Assembly: GCA_947628535.1 (NCBI GenBank) | Contig: CANRAF010000003.1 | Location: 33,953-97,952, forward strand | Origin: an uncultured Bacilli bacterium | GTDB taxonomy: Bacteria > Bacillota_I > Bacilli_A > RF39 > UBA660 | Direction of reading: 5' to 3' | Length of the DNA stretch: 64,000 nt | Shown: piece by piece, positions 35,612 to 43,710 of the stretch | Numbering within the stretch: position 1 is the first letter of the stretch | How the letters are laid out: each line of letters opens with the position of its first letter | Translations under genes and position numbers: made by a program | The notes under the pieces: model-generated | Databases searched by the model: none | Told to the model about the DNA's origin: nothing | Seen by the model: the letters and a program-made list of their open reading frames with translations, nothing else

Positions 35612-35641
35612 TTGACAATGCCCGGGGGGGGGTGATATTAT
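35612..35641 (+). promoter_or_regulatory. Promoter with a G9 tract in its spacer (phase-variable candidate 1)
   Basis: TTGACA at 35612-35617, then AATGCCC, nine G (35624-35632), TGA, and TATTAT (35636-35641). TG-A before TATTAT makes an extended -10 with an 18-base spacer; if GATATT is the -10 the spacer is 16. Each lost or gained G changes the spacing by one base. Confidence 0.75.
35624..35632 (+). repeat. Homopolymer G9 tract
   Basis: Nine G preceded by CCC in a window of very low GC. A simple-sequence tract of this length is prone to slipped-strand mispairing. Confidence 0.9.
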
Positions 35642-35670
35642 ATATGTATAAATATGAAAGGAGAGATATG

Positions 35671-36654
35671 ATGAAAAAGAAAATATTGTTTATGGCATTT
35701 GCATTTGTAGTAAGCATGTTCATTGTTCCAAATGTTTTTGCAGCTAGTGTATCTGATATTAAATCATGGGGAGAAACAGGAACACATATTAAAGTTGAAG
35801 GAAGTGATAATAATTATACACTTACTTTAACAGGTGAACCAAAACAAGATCTTATTATTTCACAAGGAGAAACAGTTACCATTGATTTAGCAGGGCATAC
35901 ATTAACTAATTATACTAACAATAATTCTGTTATTACAATTAATTCAGGTGCTACAGTTACTATTATTGATAGTAGTAATGACGGAAAAATTAGTCTAAAA
36001 AGTGATGATAATGGCACTGCTCCAGTTATAAATAATGCTGGTACTTTAACTCTAGAAAATGGAACTATTGATTCTACTAAGGCTGGAAGTACAGGAATTT
36101 ATAACAGTGGAACATTAACAGTTGCTGGTGGAGAAGTTAAAACAAGTGTAAATGGCGCATGGGGTCTTACTAATGTAGGAACTGCGACTATTACAGATGG
36201 AACATTTACTCAAGGAAATGACTTTTCAGTAGTACTTAATGCAGGTACAATGACAGTTGAAGGTGGAAATTTTGTTGCTGCAGATGGTGGTTCACATAAT
36301 TCATTAATTACAAATAAAAACGATGATGGAACTGCTAGTATGACAATTAATGGAGGAACATTTGATAGTACAGGAATTTTCTATAATGAAGATGGAGATA
36401 GCATAGTAATAACAAGTGGAAATTTCGCAAGTGATGTTTCTGAGTACTTAGCTGATGGTCTAGTAATGGAACAAGATGAAGATGGTAATTTTATAGTAGT
36501 AGATGCTCCAGAAATACCTGACGATAATACAAATAGTGAAGAAAATAATTCTACTACTGTTGTAAACAAAGTTATAGATAAAACAAAACTTGATGATGTA
36601 CCAAAAACAGGAAGTATTTATTCAGTATTAAATTTCATGAATTATTTAAGATAA
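35671..36654 (+). CDS. Secreted beta-helix-like surface protein with VPKTG tail
   Basis: 327 residues from ATG at 35671, with AAGGAG 7 bases upstream (ATG 35668 is possible). The ORF-track start at 35551 lies upstream of the promoter and must be wrong. Signal peptide to about residue 25 (VFA-AS). The body repeats short turns such as GTLTLENGTID, GTLTVAGGEV, GTATITDGTFT and GTMTVEGGNF, typical of a right-handed beta-helix. The tail is LDDVPKTG plus 13 residues ending in Arg. Probably a cell-surface adhesin or shield under phase-variable control (inference). Confidence 0.75.
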   Translation: MKKKILFMAFAFVVSMFIVPNVFAASVSDIKSWGETGTHIKVEGSDNNYTLTLTGEPKQDLIISQGETVTIDLAGHTLTNYTNNNSVITINSGATVTIIDSSNDGKISLKSDDNGTAPVINNAGTLTLENGTIDSTKAGSTGIYNSGTLTVAGGEVKTSVNGAWGLTNVGTATITDGTFTQGNDFSVVLNAGTMTVEGGNFVAADGGSHNSLITNKNDDGTASMTINGGTFDSTGIFYNEDGDSIVITSGNFASDVSEYLADGLVMEQDEDGNFIVVDAPEIPDDNTNSEENNSTTVVNKVIDKTKLDDVPKTGSIYSVLNFMNYLR

Positions 36655-36659
36655 TAAAT

Positions 36660-36698
36660 AAGACTATTGAATATAATGTTTCAATAGTCTTTTTTTTG
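36660..36698 (+). terminator. Terminator
   Basis: AAGACTATTGAA / TTCAATAGTCTT, a perfect 12-pair stem, then T7. Confidence 0.85.
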
Positions 36699-36733
36699 TG
36701 TGTAAATATAAAATATGACAAAAATAAAATAAC

Positions 36734-36764
36734 TTGACAATACCCGGGGGGGGGGTGATAATAT
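36734..36764 (+). promoter_or_regulatory. Promoter with a G10 tract in its spacer (phase-variable candidate 2)
   Basis: TTGACA at 36734-36739, then AATACCC, ten G (36746-36755), TGA, and TAATAT (36759-36764), spacer 19; with GATAAT as -10 the spacer is 17. Homologous to the promoter at 35612 in every element. Confidence 0.75.
36746..36755 (+). repeat. Homopolymer G10 tract
   Basis: Ten G preceded by CCC. One base longer than the sister tract at 35624, itself a sign that the length drifts. Confidence 0.9.
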
Positions 36765-36785
36765 ATTTATAGAAAGGAGATAATT

Positions 36786-37808
36786 ATGAAAAATATTAAA
36801 TTTATGTTAGTGGCAGCTATATTTGCAGTATTTGGAATGGTAAGTGTAAATGCAGCAACACCACAAAATCTTTTAGATTGGAAGGTAGCAGATGGAACAT
36901 GTAGTAATAATGTTTGTGATTTAAAATTAAATCAAAAGGCGGTTCAAGATTTAGAAATTGGCGCTGGGCAAGTGGTTACACTTGATTTAAATGGCTTTGA
37001 ATTTACTAATTTTTCTGATGGTACATCAAATAAAGGTAAATTATCAGCTATTTGGATACTTTCTGGAGGAGAACTAACTATTAAAGATACGAATAGTAAT
37101 GGTACTGGGAAAGTATATATTTCAGGTGATGATACACTTCCTGCAGTTAATAACCTTGAAGGTGGAAAATTAACTATTGAAGGAGGTATTTTCGAAGCTA
37201 GAAAAGCCGGAGGAGATGCTATTCATAATAGTGGTGAATTAACATTTACAAATGGTACAGTAAAAACTACAGTAGATGGCGCATGGGGATTAGTAAATGA
37301 AGGTACAGCAGTAATCAACGGAGGAACATTTGATCAAGGAAATGATTATTCCGTAGTACTTAATGCTAAAGATATGACTATAAATGATGGAACATTCAAT
37401 GCTACTGGTGCAGGACATAATGCTGTTGTTAGTAACGTTGGTAAATCTTCAGATGCTCCAGCAAAACTTACTGTTACTGGAGGAGATTTTAATGCAGAAG
37501 ATAATGCTAAAATATTTTCTAATGGATTAAATGATGAAGGTGAGAATAGCACAATAGCTGTTAGTGGCGGTACATTTTCAAACGAACTAAAAGCAGAATA
37601 TTTAGCAGATGGTTTAGTAATGGAACAAGATGAAGATGGTAACTTTGTATTAGTAACTGAACCTGATGAACCAATTGATGATCCTTCAAATGATGAAAAT
37701 AATTCTACTACTATTGTAAACAAAGTTTTAGATAAAACAAAACTTGACGATGTTCCAAAAACAGGAAGTGTTTATTCAGCATTAAGTTTTATGAAATATT
37801 TAAGATAA
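36786..37808 (+). CDS. Secreted beta-helix-like surface protein with VPKTG tail (paralogue)
   Basis: 340 residues. Signal peptide to about 24 (VNA-AT), a CSNNVCDL cysteine pair, then beta-helix-type turns (GKLTIEGGIF, GELTFTNGTV, GTAVINGGTFD, AKLTVTGGDF). The 3' part is closely similar to the previous gene (YLADGLVMEQDEDGNF), and both end LDDVPKTG plus 13 residues. AAAGGAG precedes the ATG. A duplicate of its neighbour, including the G-tract promoter. Confidence 0.75.
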   Translation: MKNIKFMLVAAIFAVFGMVSVNAATPQNLLDWKVADGTCSNNVCDLKLNQKAVQDLEIGAGQVVTLDLNGFEFTNFSDGTSNKGKLSAIWILSGGELTIKDTNSNGTGKVYISGDDTLPAVNNLEGGKLTIEGGIFEARKAGGDAIHNSGELTFTNGTVKTTVDGAWGLVNEGTAVINGGTFDQGNDYSVVLNAKDMTINDGTFNATGAGHNAVVSNVGKSSDAPAKLTVTGGDFNAEDNAKIFSNGLNDEGENSTIAVSGGTFSNELKAEYLADGLVMEQDEDGNFVLVTEPDEPIDDPSNDENNSTTIVNKVLDKTKLDDVPKTGSVYSALSFMKYLR

Positions 37809-37811
37809 TAT

Positions 37812-37853
37812 AAAAGACTACTTGAAATTATTGTTTCAAATAGTCTTTTTTTT
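37812..37853. terminator. Terminator between the beta-helix gene and ferredoxin
   Basis: AAAAGACTA / TAGTCTTTT outer stem with an inner TTGAAA / TTTCAA stem, then T residues. Confidence 0.8.
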
Positions 37854-37863
37854 GTGTTAATTA

Positions 37864-38061
37864 TTATTCGTTTTCCTCAACACTAATAGCGCCTGTAGGA
37901 CAGTTTTCTTTTGCATCTTTTACTAAATCTTTATTATTATCTTTTACTTTACTATTTAGTGCATATGCAATACCGTTATCATTTATGTCAAATTCATCAG
38001 GAACTAAAGCTGCACAAGCTCCACATCCAATACATAAATTATCTACTACTTTTACTTTCAT
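37864..38061 (-). CDS. Ferredoxin, single [4Fe-4S] type
   Basis: 65 residues. The cluster ligands are CIGCGAC in the N-terminal part and a lone distal Cys in NCPTGAI, so one [4Fe-4S] cluster, like Bacillus/Thermotoga small ferredoxins. A cytosolic electron carrier. AGGAGG precedes the ATG. No redox partner is adjacent. Confidence 0.92.
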   Translation of the reverse strand: MKVKVVDNLCIGCGACAALVPDEFDINDNGIAYALNSKVKDNNKDLVKDAKENCPTGAISVEENE

Positions 38062-38166
38062 TTTTACCTCCTAAAAATATTATATAATAAAAAATTCAAA
38101 AAATAAAATGTTTTCTTTTTTTATTATTTATGTTATAATTTTTATAGTCAATGATAGGGTGATTTT

Positions 38167-39108
38167 ATGTATAGTAGAATGGAAAAATATGATGTAGATT
38201 CAACTGAAAAAAAGAGAACTACAAGAAATGAAAAACTATATAGTGAAGTACAAAATATGAATATAGATTATGTTGATATTAATGTTGATAATGCTGTTGA
38301 ACTTTCTGCGAATAATAATGGAAAGTCATCTCGTGAAGATTTTCAAAAGCAACGTGAACTTGATAAAATTTTACCAAGACATGAAAAAAGCAGTAAAATA
38401 GTGTCAACTGAAGTTGAGCCTAAAGAAGATAGAGTTTATGATATTGATGAAATTTTGAAAATGGCTAGAGAGAATAAACTTTTTGAAGATGCTGATAAAA
38501 AAAGATTAATTAATACAGAATATAATATTTTAACGAAACTTGATGTTCAATCATTAAAAACTGAAGAGATGAAGAAAGAAGATTTACGTAATTTAATTGA
38601 TGATATATATTCAAAAGAAAAAAAACCTGAGAGAAAAAAATATCCACGTAAAGTGGAAGAGAGACTACTTAATGATTTGTTTGATGATTATGAAAGGGAA
38701 CCTGAACTTGATGAAGAATTAAAATTACAAGAAGAGGTAAGTGAAGGGGTTCTTAATAATATTTCTTTAAACGATAATTCTGAAAATAATATAGCTGCAA
38801 ATGAATCTTCAGAAGAAAGCGATAAACAAATAACTGAAGAGGAAGACAAGACTGAAGATGCTAGTATTGCAACGTTGATTGGAAAAGATAAATTTTCTAA
38901 GAAAGAAAAAAAGAAAAATAAAAAAGAGAAAAAAAATAAAATAGGTGATTTTGAAGAAGAATTTAATGACAAAAAAAATGAAGAAGTATATGATGATTAT
39001 ATAGAAGAAAAAGAAGGTAAGGGCCTTTTAATTGCAATTATAGTAGTTGTTATATTAATAGTAATTACATGTGGTTTCTTTGTTTATGAATACTTTTTTG
39101 GATTATAA
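38167..39108 (+). CDS. Charged, tail-anchored membrane protein of unknown function
   Basis: 313 residues: a long, very acidic and Lys-rich region with little hydrophobic content, a basic stretch (KKEKKKNKKEKKNK, about 255-270), and a single C-terminal helix (LLIAIIVVVILIVITCGFF). No signal peptide, so the bulk should face the cytosol. AGGGTGAT precedes the ATG. No family recognised. Compare the gene at 12024, which has the same design. Confidence 0.65.
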   Translation: MYSRMEKYDVDSTEKKRTTRNEKLYSEVQNMNIDYVDINVDNAVELSANNNGKSSREDFQKQRELDKILPRHEKSSKIVSTEVEPKEDRVYDIDEILKMARENKLFEDADKKRLINTEYNILTKLDVQSLKTEEMKKEDLRNLIDDIYSKEKKPERKKYPRKVEERLLNDLFDDYEREPELDEELKLQEEVSEGVLNNISLNDNSENNIAANESSEESDKQITEEEDKTEDASIATLIGKDKFSKKEKKKNKKEKKNKIGDFEEEFNDKKNEEVYDDYIEEKEGKGLLIAIIVVVILIVITCGFFVYEYFFGL

Positions 39109-39120
39109 TTAATAAACAGA

Positions 39121-39169
39121 AAAAAAACATTCAAAGTTATGTTTAAACTAATGATTGAATGTTTTTTTT
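39121..39169. terminator. Bidirectional terminator
   Basis: AACATTCAA / TTGAATGTT flanked by A and T tracts, between convergent genes. Confidence 0.75.
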
Positions 39170-39602
39170 AATCTATTCTTCCACATAACCAGTCAAGAGA
39201 TATGTTGTATTTTTTAGCAATATCATAAGCAAATGCTGTTAAAAGCATTGTTTTTCCGTTTTCATAGGCACTTATAGTTGAATGAGATGTATTAAGTTCT
39301 GCAGCTAATTGTTCTTGGGTTAAACCGCTTGTTTTCCTAAAACTTTTTAAACGTTTACCAATTAATTCTTTATTAATTTTTTTATTTGTAATAATATAGT
39401 TTTTTTCACTATTTAAACCAGTTATATAATCCATACTAACATTAAAGTAATTACAAAGATTATTTAAATGAGTAAGAGGAATTATTGCTTCATCAGTTTC
39501 CCATCTTCCATAAGTTGATTTTGAAACGCCCATAATTTCAGCCATTTTTATTTGGTTTAAATCATTTAAATCTCTAAGATCTTTAATTTTTATAAGTAAC
39601 AT
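39168..39602 (-). CDS. Regulator with two XRE-type helix-turn-helix domains (copy 1)
   Basis: 144 residues from the ATG at 39602, preceded by AGGTGG; the ORF track is 9 residues too long. Two Cro/C1-type domains: about 5-60 (NQIKMAEIMGVSKSTYGRWE) and about 82-140 (LTQEQLAAELNTSHSTISAY). Divergent from a SpoVT/AbrB-like gene. Paralogue of 40180. Confidence 0.88.
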   Translation of the reverse strand: MLLIKIKDLRDLNDLNQIKMAEIMGVSKSTYGRWETDEAIIPLTHLNNLCNYFNVSMDYITGLNSEKNYIITNKKINKELIGKRLKSFRKTSGLTQEQLAAELNTSHSTISAYENGKTMLLTAFAYDIAKKYNISLDWLCGRID

Positions 39603-39703
39603 ATAACCACCTACATATAATTTTCTCATTAAATAAGTAAATAAACATTTTCTCCCCTTATATACGACATCGGTGATATAATTAATAAAAGGAGATATTT
39701 AAT
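39603..39703. promoter_or_regulatory. Divergent control region, copy 1
   Basis: Contains TCCCCTTATATACGACA and an extended -10 TGATATAAT (39674-39682) for the plus gene, plus CTCATTAAA near the minus gene. These blocks recur in the copy at 40642-40737, marking them as shared operator or promoter elements. Confidence 0.6.
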
Positions 39704-40174
39704 ATGGAGAAAAGTTTTGTAAAAATAGATAGTTTAGGAAGGATAGTAATACCTAAAAAAATTAGAAAAAGTTTTTCTATTAATTCTAATTCAGTTTTAA
39801 ATATGGAAATAGCTAATGAAGAGATATATTTTAAAATTGATAAAAATGTTGATAATAAAAATACAATCAATAAAATTAAAATATTGGAAAGATTGTCAAA
39901 TTTAAAATTTATTGTTTTAGATAATAATCAAATAATATATAGCACAAAGATTTTAGGAAGTAAGGATAAAATAAAAGTAAGCAGTATAAAAGAAGTTTTA
40001 AGCAAAGAAAACGAAAGCTATAATGGCATATTAAAAATTACTGATAAATTATCAGTAAGTAACTATTATTATTCTATTTTGAATTTAAATAATTATACTA
40101 AAATTTTAGTAATAGTAATTTATAGTGAAAAGCAAGAAAAATCATTAGCTAAAATAGTTGCAGAATTTTTATAA
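39704..40174 (+). CDS. SpoVT/AbrB-type transition regulator (copy 1)
   Basis: 156 residues. The N-terminus has the swapped-hairpin DNA-binding motif (VKIDSLGRIVIPKKIRKSF). The remaining ~105 residues may be a sensor domain as in SpoVT (which has a GAF domain), but no residues prove that. AAAGGAG precedes the ATG. Divergent partner of the double-XRE gene. Confidence 0.82.
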   Translation: MEKSFVKIDSLGRIVIPKKIRKSFSINSNSVLNMEIANEEIYFKIDKNVDNKNTINKIKILERLSNLKFIVLDNNQIIYSTKILGSKDKIKVSSIKEVLSKENESYNGILKITDKLSVSNYYYSILNLNNYTKILVIVIYSEKQEKSLAKIVAEFL

Positions 40175-40179
40175 TATTT

Positions 40180-40641
40180 TTATTTATTATATTCCTTTAT
40201 TAACATCTCATCGGATCTTCCATATAAATAGTCCATAGATACTTTATATTTTTTAGATATTTCATAGGCTACTCTTGTAATCATTTTAGTTTTTCCTGTT
40301 TCGTATGCACTTATTGTAGAGTGTGATGTATTAAGTTCTGATGCTAATTTTTCTTGGGTTAAATTAAAATGTTTTCTAAATGTTTTTAATCTTCTACCAA
40401 TTAATTCTTTATTTAATTTTTTACTTGTAATAGGTATTTGTCTTACTTTAGTAAATTTTGAAGCGTAATCCATACTTATATTAAAATAATTGCAAAAGGT
40501 ATTTAAATGTTCTGAGGGAATTATCTCTTCATCTGAATCCCATTTGCTATAAGTAGATGCAGAAATACCAATTATTTTTGCCATTTTTGCCTGAGTTAAA
40601 TCATGATCTTCCCTTATATCCCTTATTCTTCCATATGCCAT
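40180..40641 (-). CDS. Regulator with two XRE-type helix-turn-helix domains (copy 2)
   Basis: 153 residues, clear paralogue of 39168 (shared LNKELIGRRLKTFRK, LNTSHSTISAYE). First domain about 5-60 (TQAKMAKIIGISASTYSKWD), second about 83-140. AGGTGG precedes the ATG at 40641. It ends 5 bases after the copy-1 SpoVT-like gene. Confidence 0.88.
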   Translation of the reverse strand: MAYGRIRDIREDHDLTQAKMAKIIGISASTYSKWDSDEEIIPSEHLNTFCNYFNISMDYASKFTKVRQIPITSKKLNKELIGRRLKTFRKHFNLTQEKLASELNTSHSTISAYETGKTKMITRVAYEISKKYKVSMDYLYGRSDEMLIKEYNK

Positions 40642-40737
40642 ATAACCACCTATAATAATTGTCTCATTAAAAGGTTAAATCATTATTTGTTCCCCTATAA
40701 TACGACAAATATGATATAATTATTATGGTGATGTAAA
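40642..40737. promoter_or_regulatory. Divergent control region, copy 2
   Basis: TCCCCTATAATACGACA, extended -10 TGATATAAT (40712-40720) and CTCATTAAA, in the same order as in copy 1. Confidence 0.6.
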
Positions 40738-41160
40738 ATGATAGAAAATATGCAAATAAAAGTAGATGCCTCAGGGAGAATTTTAATTCCTAAAAAAGTT
40801 AGAGATATATTTGATATAAATAAAGATGATATTTTTCTTTTAACTACTTTTGATGATGGATTTAAATTAGTAAAAGAGAAAGGTTTAGAAAAATATAATG
40901 AAGTTATTTCTAAAATAAAAAAAATAGAGATTGAATATAATTTTGACATAATTTTAACTGATTATGAAAAAGTTATTTATACAAGTGATAAGTATAAAAA
41001 TATTATTGGTAAAAAGCTAGATAATAATTTTAAATTAAAGGATTTATCTTTAAAAAAGGATATTAAATTAGATAAATATAGAAGAGGAAATATAATTATT
41101 ATTTATAAAAATAAAGAATATTTAAATATTGCTAGAATTGTTTGTGAACTTTTGAAGTAA
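40738..41160 (+). CDS. SpoVT/AbrB-type transition regulator (copy 2)
   Basis: 140 residues. AbrB-like N-terminus (VDASGRILIPKKVRDIFDI) and an unassigned C-terminal domain that parallels copy 1. TGGTGAT precedes the ATG. Second half of a duplicated divergent regulator pair. Confidence 0.82.
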   Translation: MIENMQIKVDASGRILIPKKVRDIFDINKDDIFLLTTFDDGFKLVKEKGLEKYNEVISKIKKIEIEYNFDIILTDYEKVIYTSDKYKNIIGKKLDNNFKLKDLSLKKDIKLDKYRRGNIIIIYKNKEYLNIARIVCELLK

Positions 41161-41207
41161 TATTATGATAGGCAAGTAAAATAGAAAAGCAAATTAATGA
41201 ATTAATT

Positions 41208-41237
41208 TTGACATAACTTACTTTAATATGTTAAAAT
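41208..41237 (+). promoter_or_regulatory. Promoter of the gene at 41265
   Basis: TTGACA (41208-41213), an 18-base spacer and TAAAAT (41232-41237). Confidence 0.65.
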
Positions 41238-41264
41238 TGTAATAGTTTGAAAGAAGGGATTATT

Positions 41265-42164
41265 ATGGATCAAAGTTCTGAAAGTGCTCTAACACTTTTA
41301 CAAAATCTTAGAATGCTTTTAAAAGAAAAAGAATCTAATGATAAGCGTTATACTACAATTAGAATAAGTGCAGATGATGCAATGAAGAAAATAGAAACAA
41401 CACTTTCTAAAACTCCCTCTCAATATCATGAAGAGATTTTAGAAAAGGCTATTTATTTTACCGAATATAAAATGAATAAAAAAATATTAGATTGTAATGA
41501 TATATTTATGGCCCTTACTACTTATGTAGAGGATGTTAAGAAAAATCTTTTAGATGATAAATATACTACTCCTGAAATTGAAAGAATGAATTATATTCGT
41601 GGGACAAAAGATGTAATAGATAAATTTTTGGCTGTTCTTAAAGATTATAATAGATATGAACTTATTAGTTATGAAGAAAACTGCAATAAACTTTTAAAGG
41701 AAAGGACTTCTGTTTATGGACGAAAAACAGCAAGTGGAGGAATTATTGGGGCTTTAAATCGTGGTATGTATGGGCAAACTAGAGAAGAATTTATAGATGA
41801 ACTTAGAGAAGACGGTGTCAAATTAAGCTCTAATACGAGATTTATTCGTTCTATGAGTAATGAACTTATAAAATATAGAATAGTTGGACTTTATATAGCT
41901 TCTAAATATTGTGATAGGATAGAAGAAAGATGGAAAAAAAATGCTACAGATAGTGACTCTAATACAGCTTTAAAAGATTATAATGAGGCTAAAGTAAAAA
42001 CAAAAATTTTGGGTGGAATTTTAAAAGATGTTTATTCTGAAAAATATAATATAACTCCTAAAGATGAAATAAAAAATCATCTTTTTGATGGCGACCAAAC
42101 AGTAATGGATTTTATGACTACTAAAAGCGAGAGTGATAAGAATAACCAATCTCCTAAAAGATAA
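41265..42164 (+). CDS. Hypothetical cytosolic protein, mostly helical
   Basis: 299 residues from ATG at 41265, preceded by GAAGGGA; the ORF-track TTG is upstream of that site. Rich in Lys, Glu and Asp with heptad-like helices; no signal, membrane segment or catalytic motif that I recognise. The centre has a Gly-rich turn (GGIIGALNRGMYGQ). Followed by a DedA gene 46 bases later. Confidence 0.6.
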   Translation: MDQSSESALTLLQNLRMLLKEKESNDKRYTTIRISADDAMKKIETTLSKTPSQYHEEILEKAIYFTEYKMNKKILDCNDIFMALTTYVEDVKKNLLDDKYTTPEIERMNYIRGTKDVIDKFLAVLKDYNRYELISYEENCNKLLKERTSVYGRKTASGGIIGALNRGMYGQTREEFIDELREDGVKLSSNTRFIRSMSNELIKYRIVGLYIASKYCDRIEERWKKNATDSDSNTALKDYNEAKVKTKILGGILKDVYSEKYNITPKDEIKNHLFDGDQTVMDFMTTKSESDKNNQSPKR

Positions 42165-42210
42165 TTTTTAAGTATAACAATAATAAGATTAAATAAGAAG
42201 GGAAGTTGCT

Positions 42211-42849
42211 ATGCAAGATATAATAATTGAAATAATGAATCAATTTGGATACTTTGGAATAATGTTTTTAATTGCTATTGAAAATATTTTTCCACCAATC
42301 CCTTCAGAAGTTATTTTAACCTTTGGTGGCTTTATGACAACTTTTTCTGAACTTTCTGTTATTGGAGTAATTGTTTTTTCAACTATTGGGGCATTAATTG
42401 GTGCAATGATTTTGTATTTAGTTGGAAGAATACTAAAAAAAGAAAGACTTATGCGTCTGGCAGATGGAAAACTTGGAAAAAGATTGAGATTTAAAAGCGA
42501 AGATATTGAAAAAGCAGATAAGTGGTTTAGTGAAAAAGGAACAAAAACAGTGTTTTTTTGTAGATTTATACCAATTATTAGAAGCTTAATATCTATTCCG
42601 GCGGGAATTAATGGTATGAAAATATCTTTGTTTCTTTTTTATACTTTACTTGGTACACTTATTTGGAATACAGTTTTAACAGTATTGGGAACAATACTTG
42701 GAGAAAACTGGACTAAAGTTGTAAGTGTTATTGACATATATGGAAATATTACTTTAATTATCATTATAATAGCAGTTATAGTTTTAGCTATACTTTATTA
42801 TAAATTTAGAATAAAGAAGAATAAAAATAAAAAGAAAAGTAATAATTAG
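42211..42849 (+). CDS. DedA family membrane protein
   Basis: 212 residues. Family marks: ENIFPPIPSEVILTFGGF, the amphipathic GRILKKERL, and FFCRFIPIIRSLISIPAGI with the conserved Arg and Pro. DedA proteins include undecaprenyl-phosphate flippases (UptA) and phospholipid scramblases; the substrate is unknown here. The next gene, cdsA, is also a lipid gene. Confidence 0.92.
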   Translation: MQDIIIEIMNQFGYFGIMFLIAIENIFPPIPSEVILTFGGFMTTFSELSVIGVIVFSTIGALIGAMILYLVGRILKKERLMRLADGKLGKRLRFKSEDIEKADKWFSEKGTKTVFFCRFIPIIRSLISIPAGINGMKISLFLFYTLLGTLIWNTVLTVLGTILGENWTKVVSVIDIYGNITLIIIIIAVIVLAILYYKFRIKKNKNKKKSNN

Positions 42850-42899
42850 AATAAAATATTTATATTTGTAAAATAAATGATATAGAGTAGGTGAGTTTT

Positions 42900-43700
42900 A
42901 TGAAAACAAGAATAATAAGTGCTTTGGTTATGTGTGCTATTGCTATTCCAATTTTAATAATTGGAGGTTTACCATTTAAAATATTTACTATTGTAATAGC
43001 TATTTTATCGTTATATGAACTTATAAAGGCTAGAGAAAAAAAGAGTGAAATTCCAATTTTTATTAAAATTCTTTCATATATTTTAATAGGTGTATTTATT
43101 GGATTTAGTGTTAATCTTTACACAGTAAATTATGAATTTATTTATAAAATAATAATTGGTTTTATACTTCTTTCATTTATTCCAGTTGTTTTTATAAACA
43201 ATACGGATAAATATAGTATTACAGATGCTTTATATGTACTCGGAGGAACATTATTTTTAGCAGTTGCTTATACCTCATTTGTTTTAATTGATAATATAAG
43301 TTTACTATATATTATTTATATTATAATTATTGCAATGGTAACTGATATGTTTGCTTATTTTACAGGTTATTTCATTGGAAAAAATAAAATGTGTGAGATG
43401 ATATCTCCTAAAAAAACTTGGGAAGGTGCTATTGGAGGGAGTTTAATTGGTACTATTGTGGGAACACTATTTTATGTATTTTTAATTCATCAAAATAGTA
43501 ATCTTTTAATAGTAATAGCAATTACACTTTTACTTTCAATAATTGGGCAAATTGGTGATTTATTTTTCTCAAGTATAAAAAGACATTATAAAATAAAAGA
43601 TTTTTCAAAATTAATACCAGGACATGGCGGTATTTTAGATAGACTTGATAGTATAATTTTTGTAGTTTTAACGTTTGTACTATTTATAAATATTTTATAG
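42900..43700 (+). CDS. cdsA: Phosphatidate cytidylyltransferase
   Basis: 266 residues, about eight membrane helices. Makes CDP-diacylglycerol from phosphatidate and CTP. The C-terminal signature is seen in SPKKTWEGAIGGSL, IGQIGDLFFSSIKRH and KDFSKLIPGHGGILDRLDS. ATG at 42900 follows AGGTGAG. Only 10 bases from rseP, the common cdsA-rseP order; dxr, usually between them, is absent. Confidence 0.96.
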   Translation: MKTRIISALVMCAIAIPILIIGGLPFKIFTIVIAILSLYELIKAREKKSEIPIFIKILSYILIGVFIGFSVNLYTVNYEFIYKIIIGFILLSFIPVVFINNTDKYSITDALYVLGGTLFLAVAYTSFVLIDNISLLYIIYIIIIAMVTDMFAYFTGYFIGKNKMCEMISPKKTWEGAIGGSLIGTIVGTLFYVFLIHQNSNLLIVIAITLLLSIIGQIGDLFFSSIKRHYKIKDFSKLIPGHGGILDRLDSIIFVVLTFVLFINIL

Positions 43701-43710
43701 GAGTGATATG

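Noticed and set aside
35551-35670. ORF-track N-terminal extension of the first beta-helix gene, which reads through the G-tract in frame
   Set aside because: The extension covers the -35, tract and -10, so it cannot be in the transcript; the signal peptide starts at 35671, and the paralogue at 36786 has no such extension. The tract is therefore read as a promoter element, not a coding repeat.
39168-41160. The duplicated regulators as a prophage lysogeny module
   Set aside because: No integrase, structural or replication genes of a phage are nearby; SpoVT/AbrB partners are not typical of phage switches.
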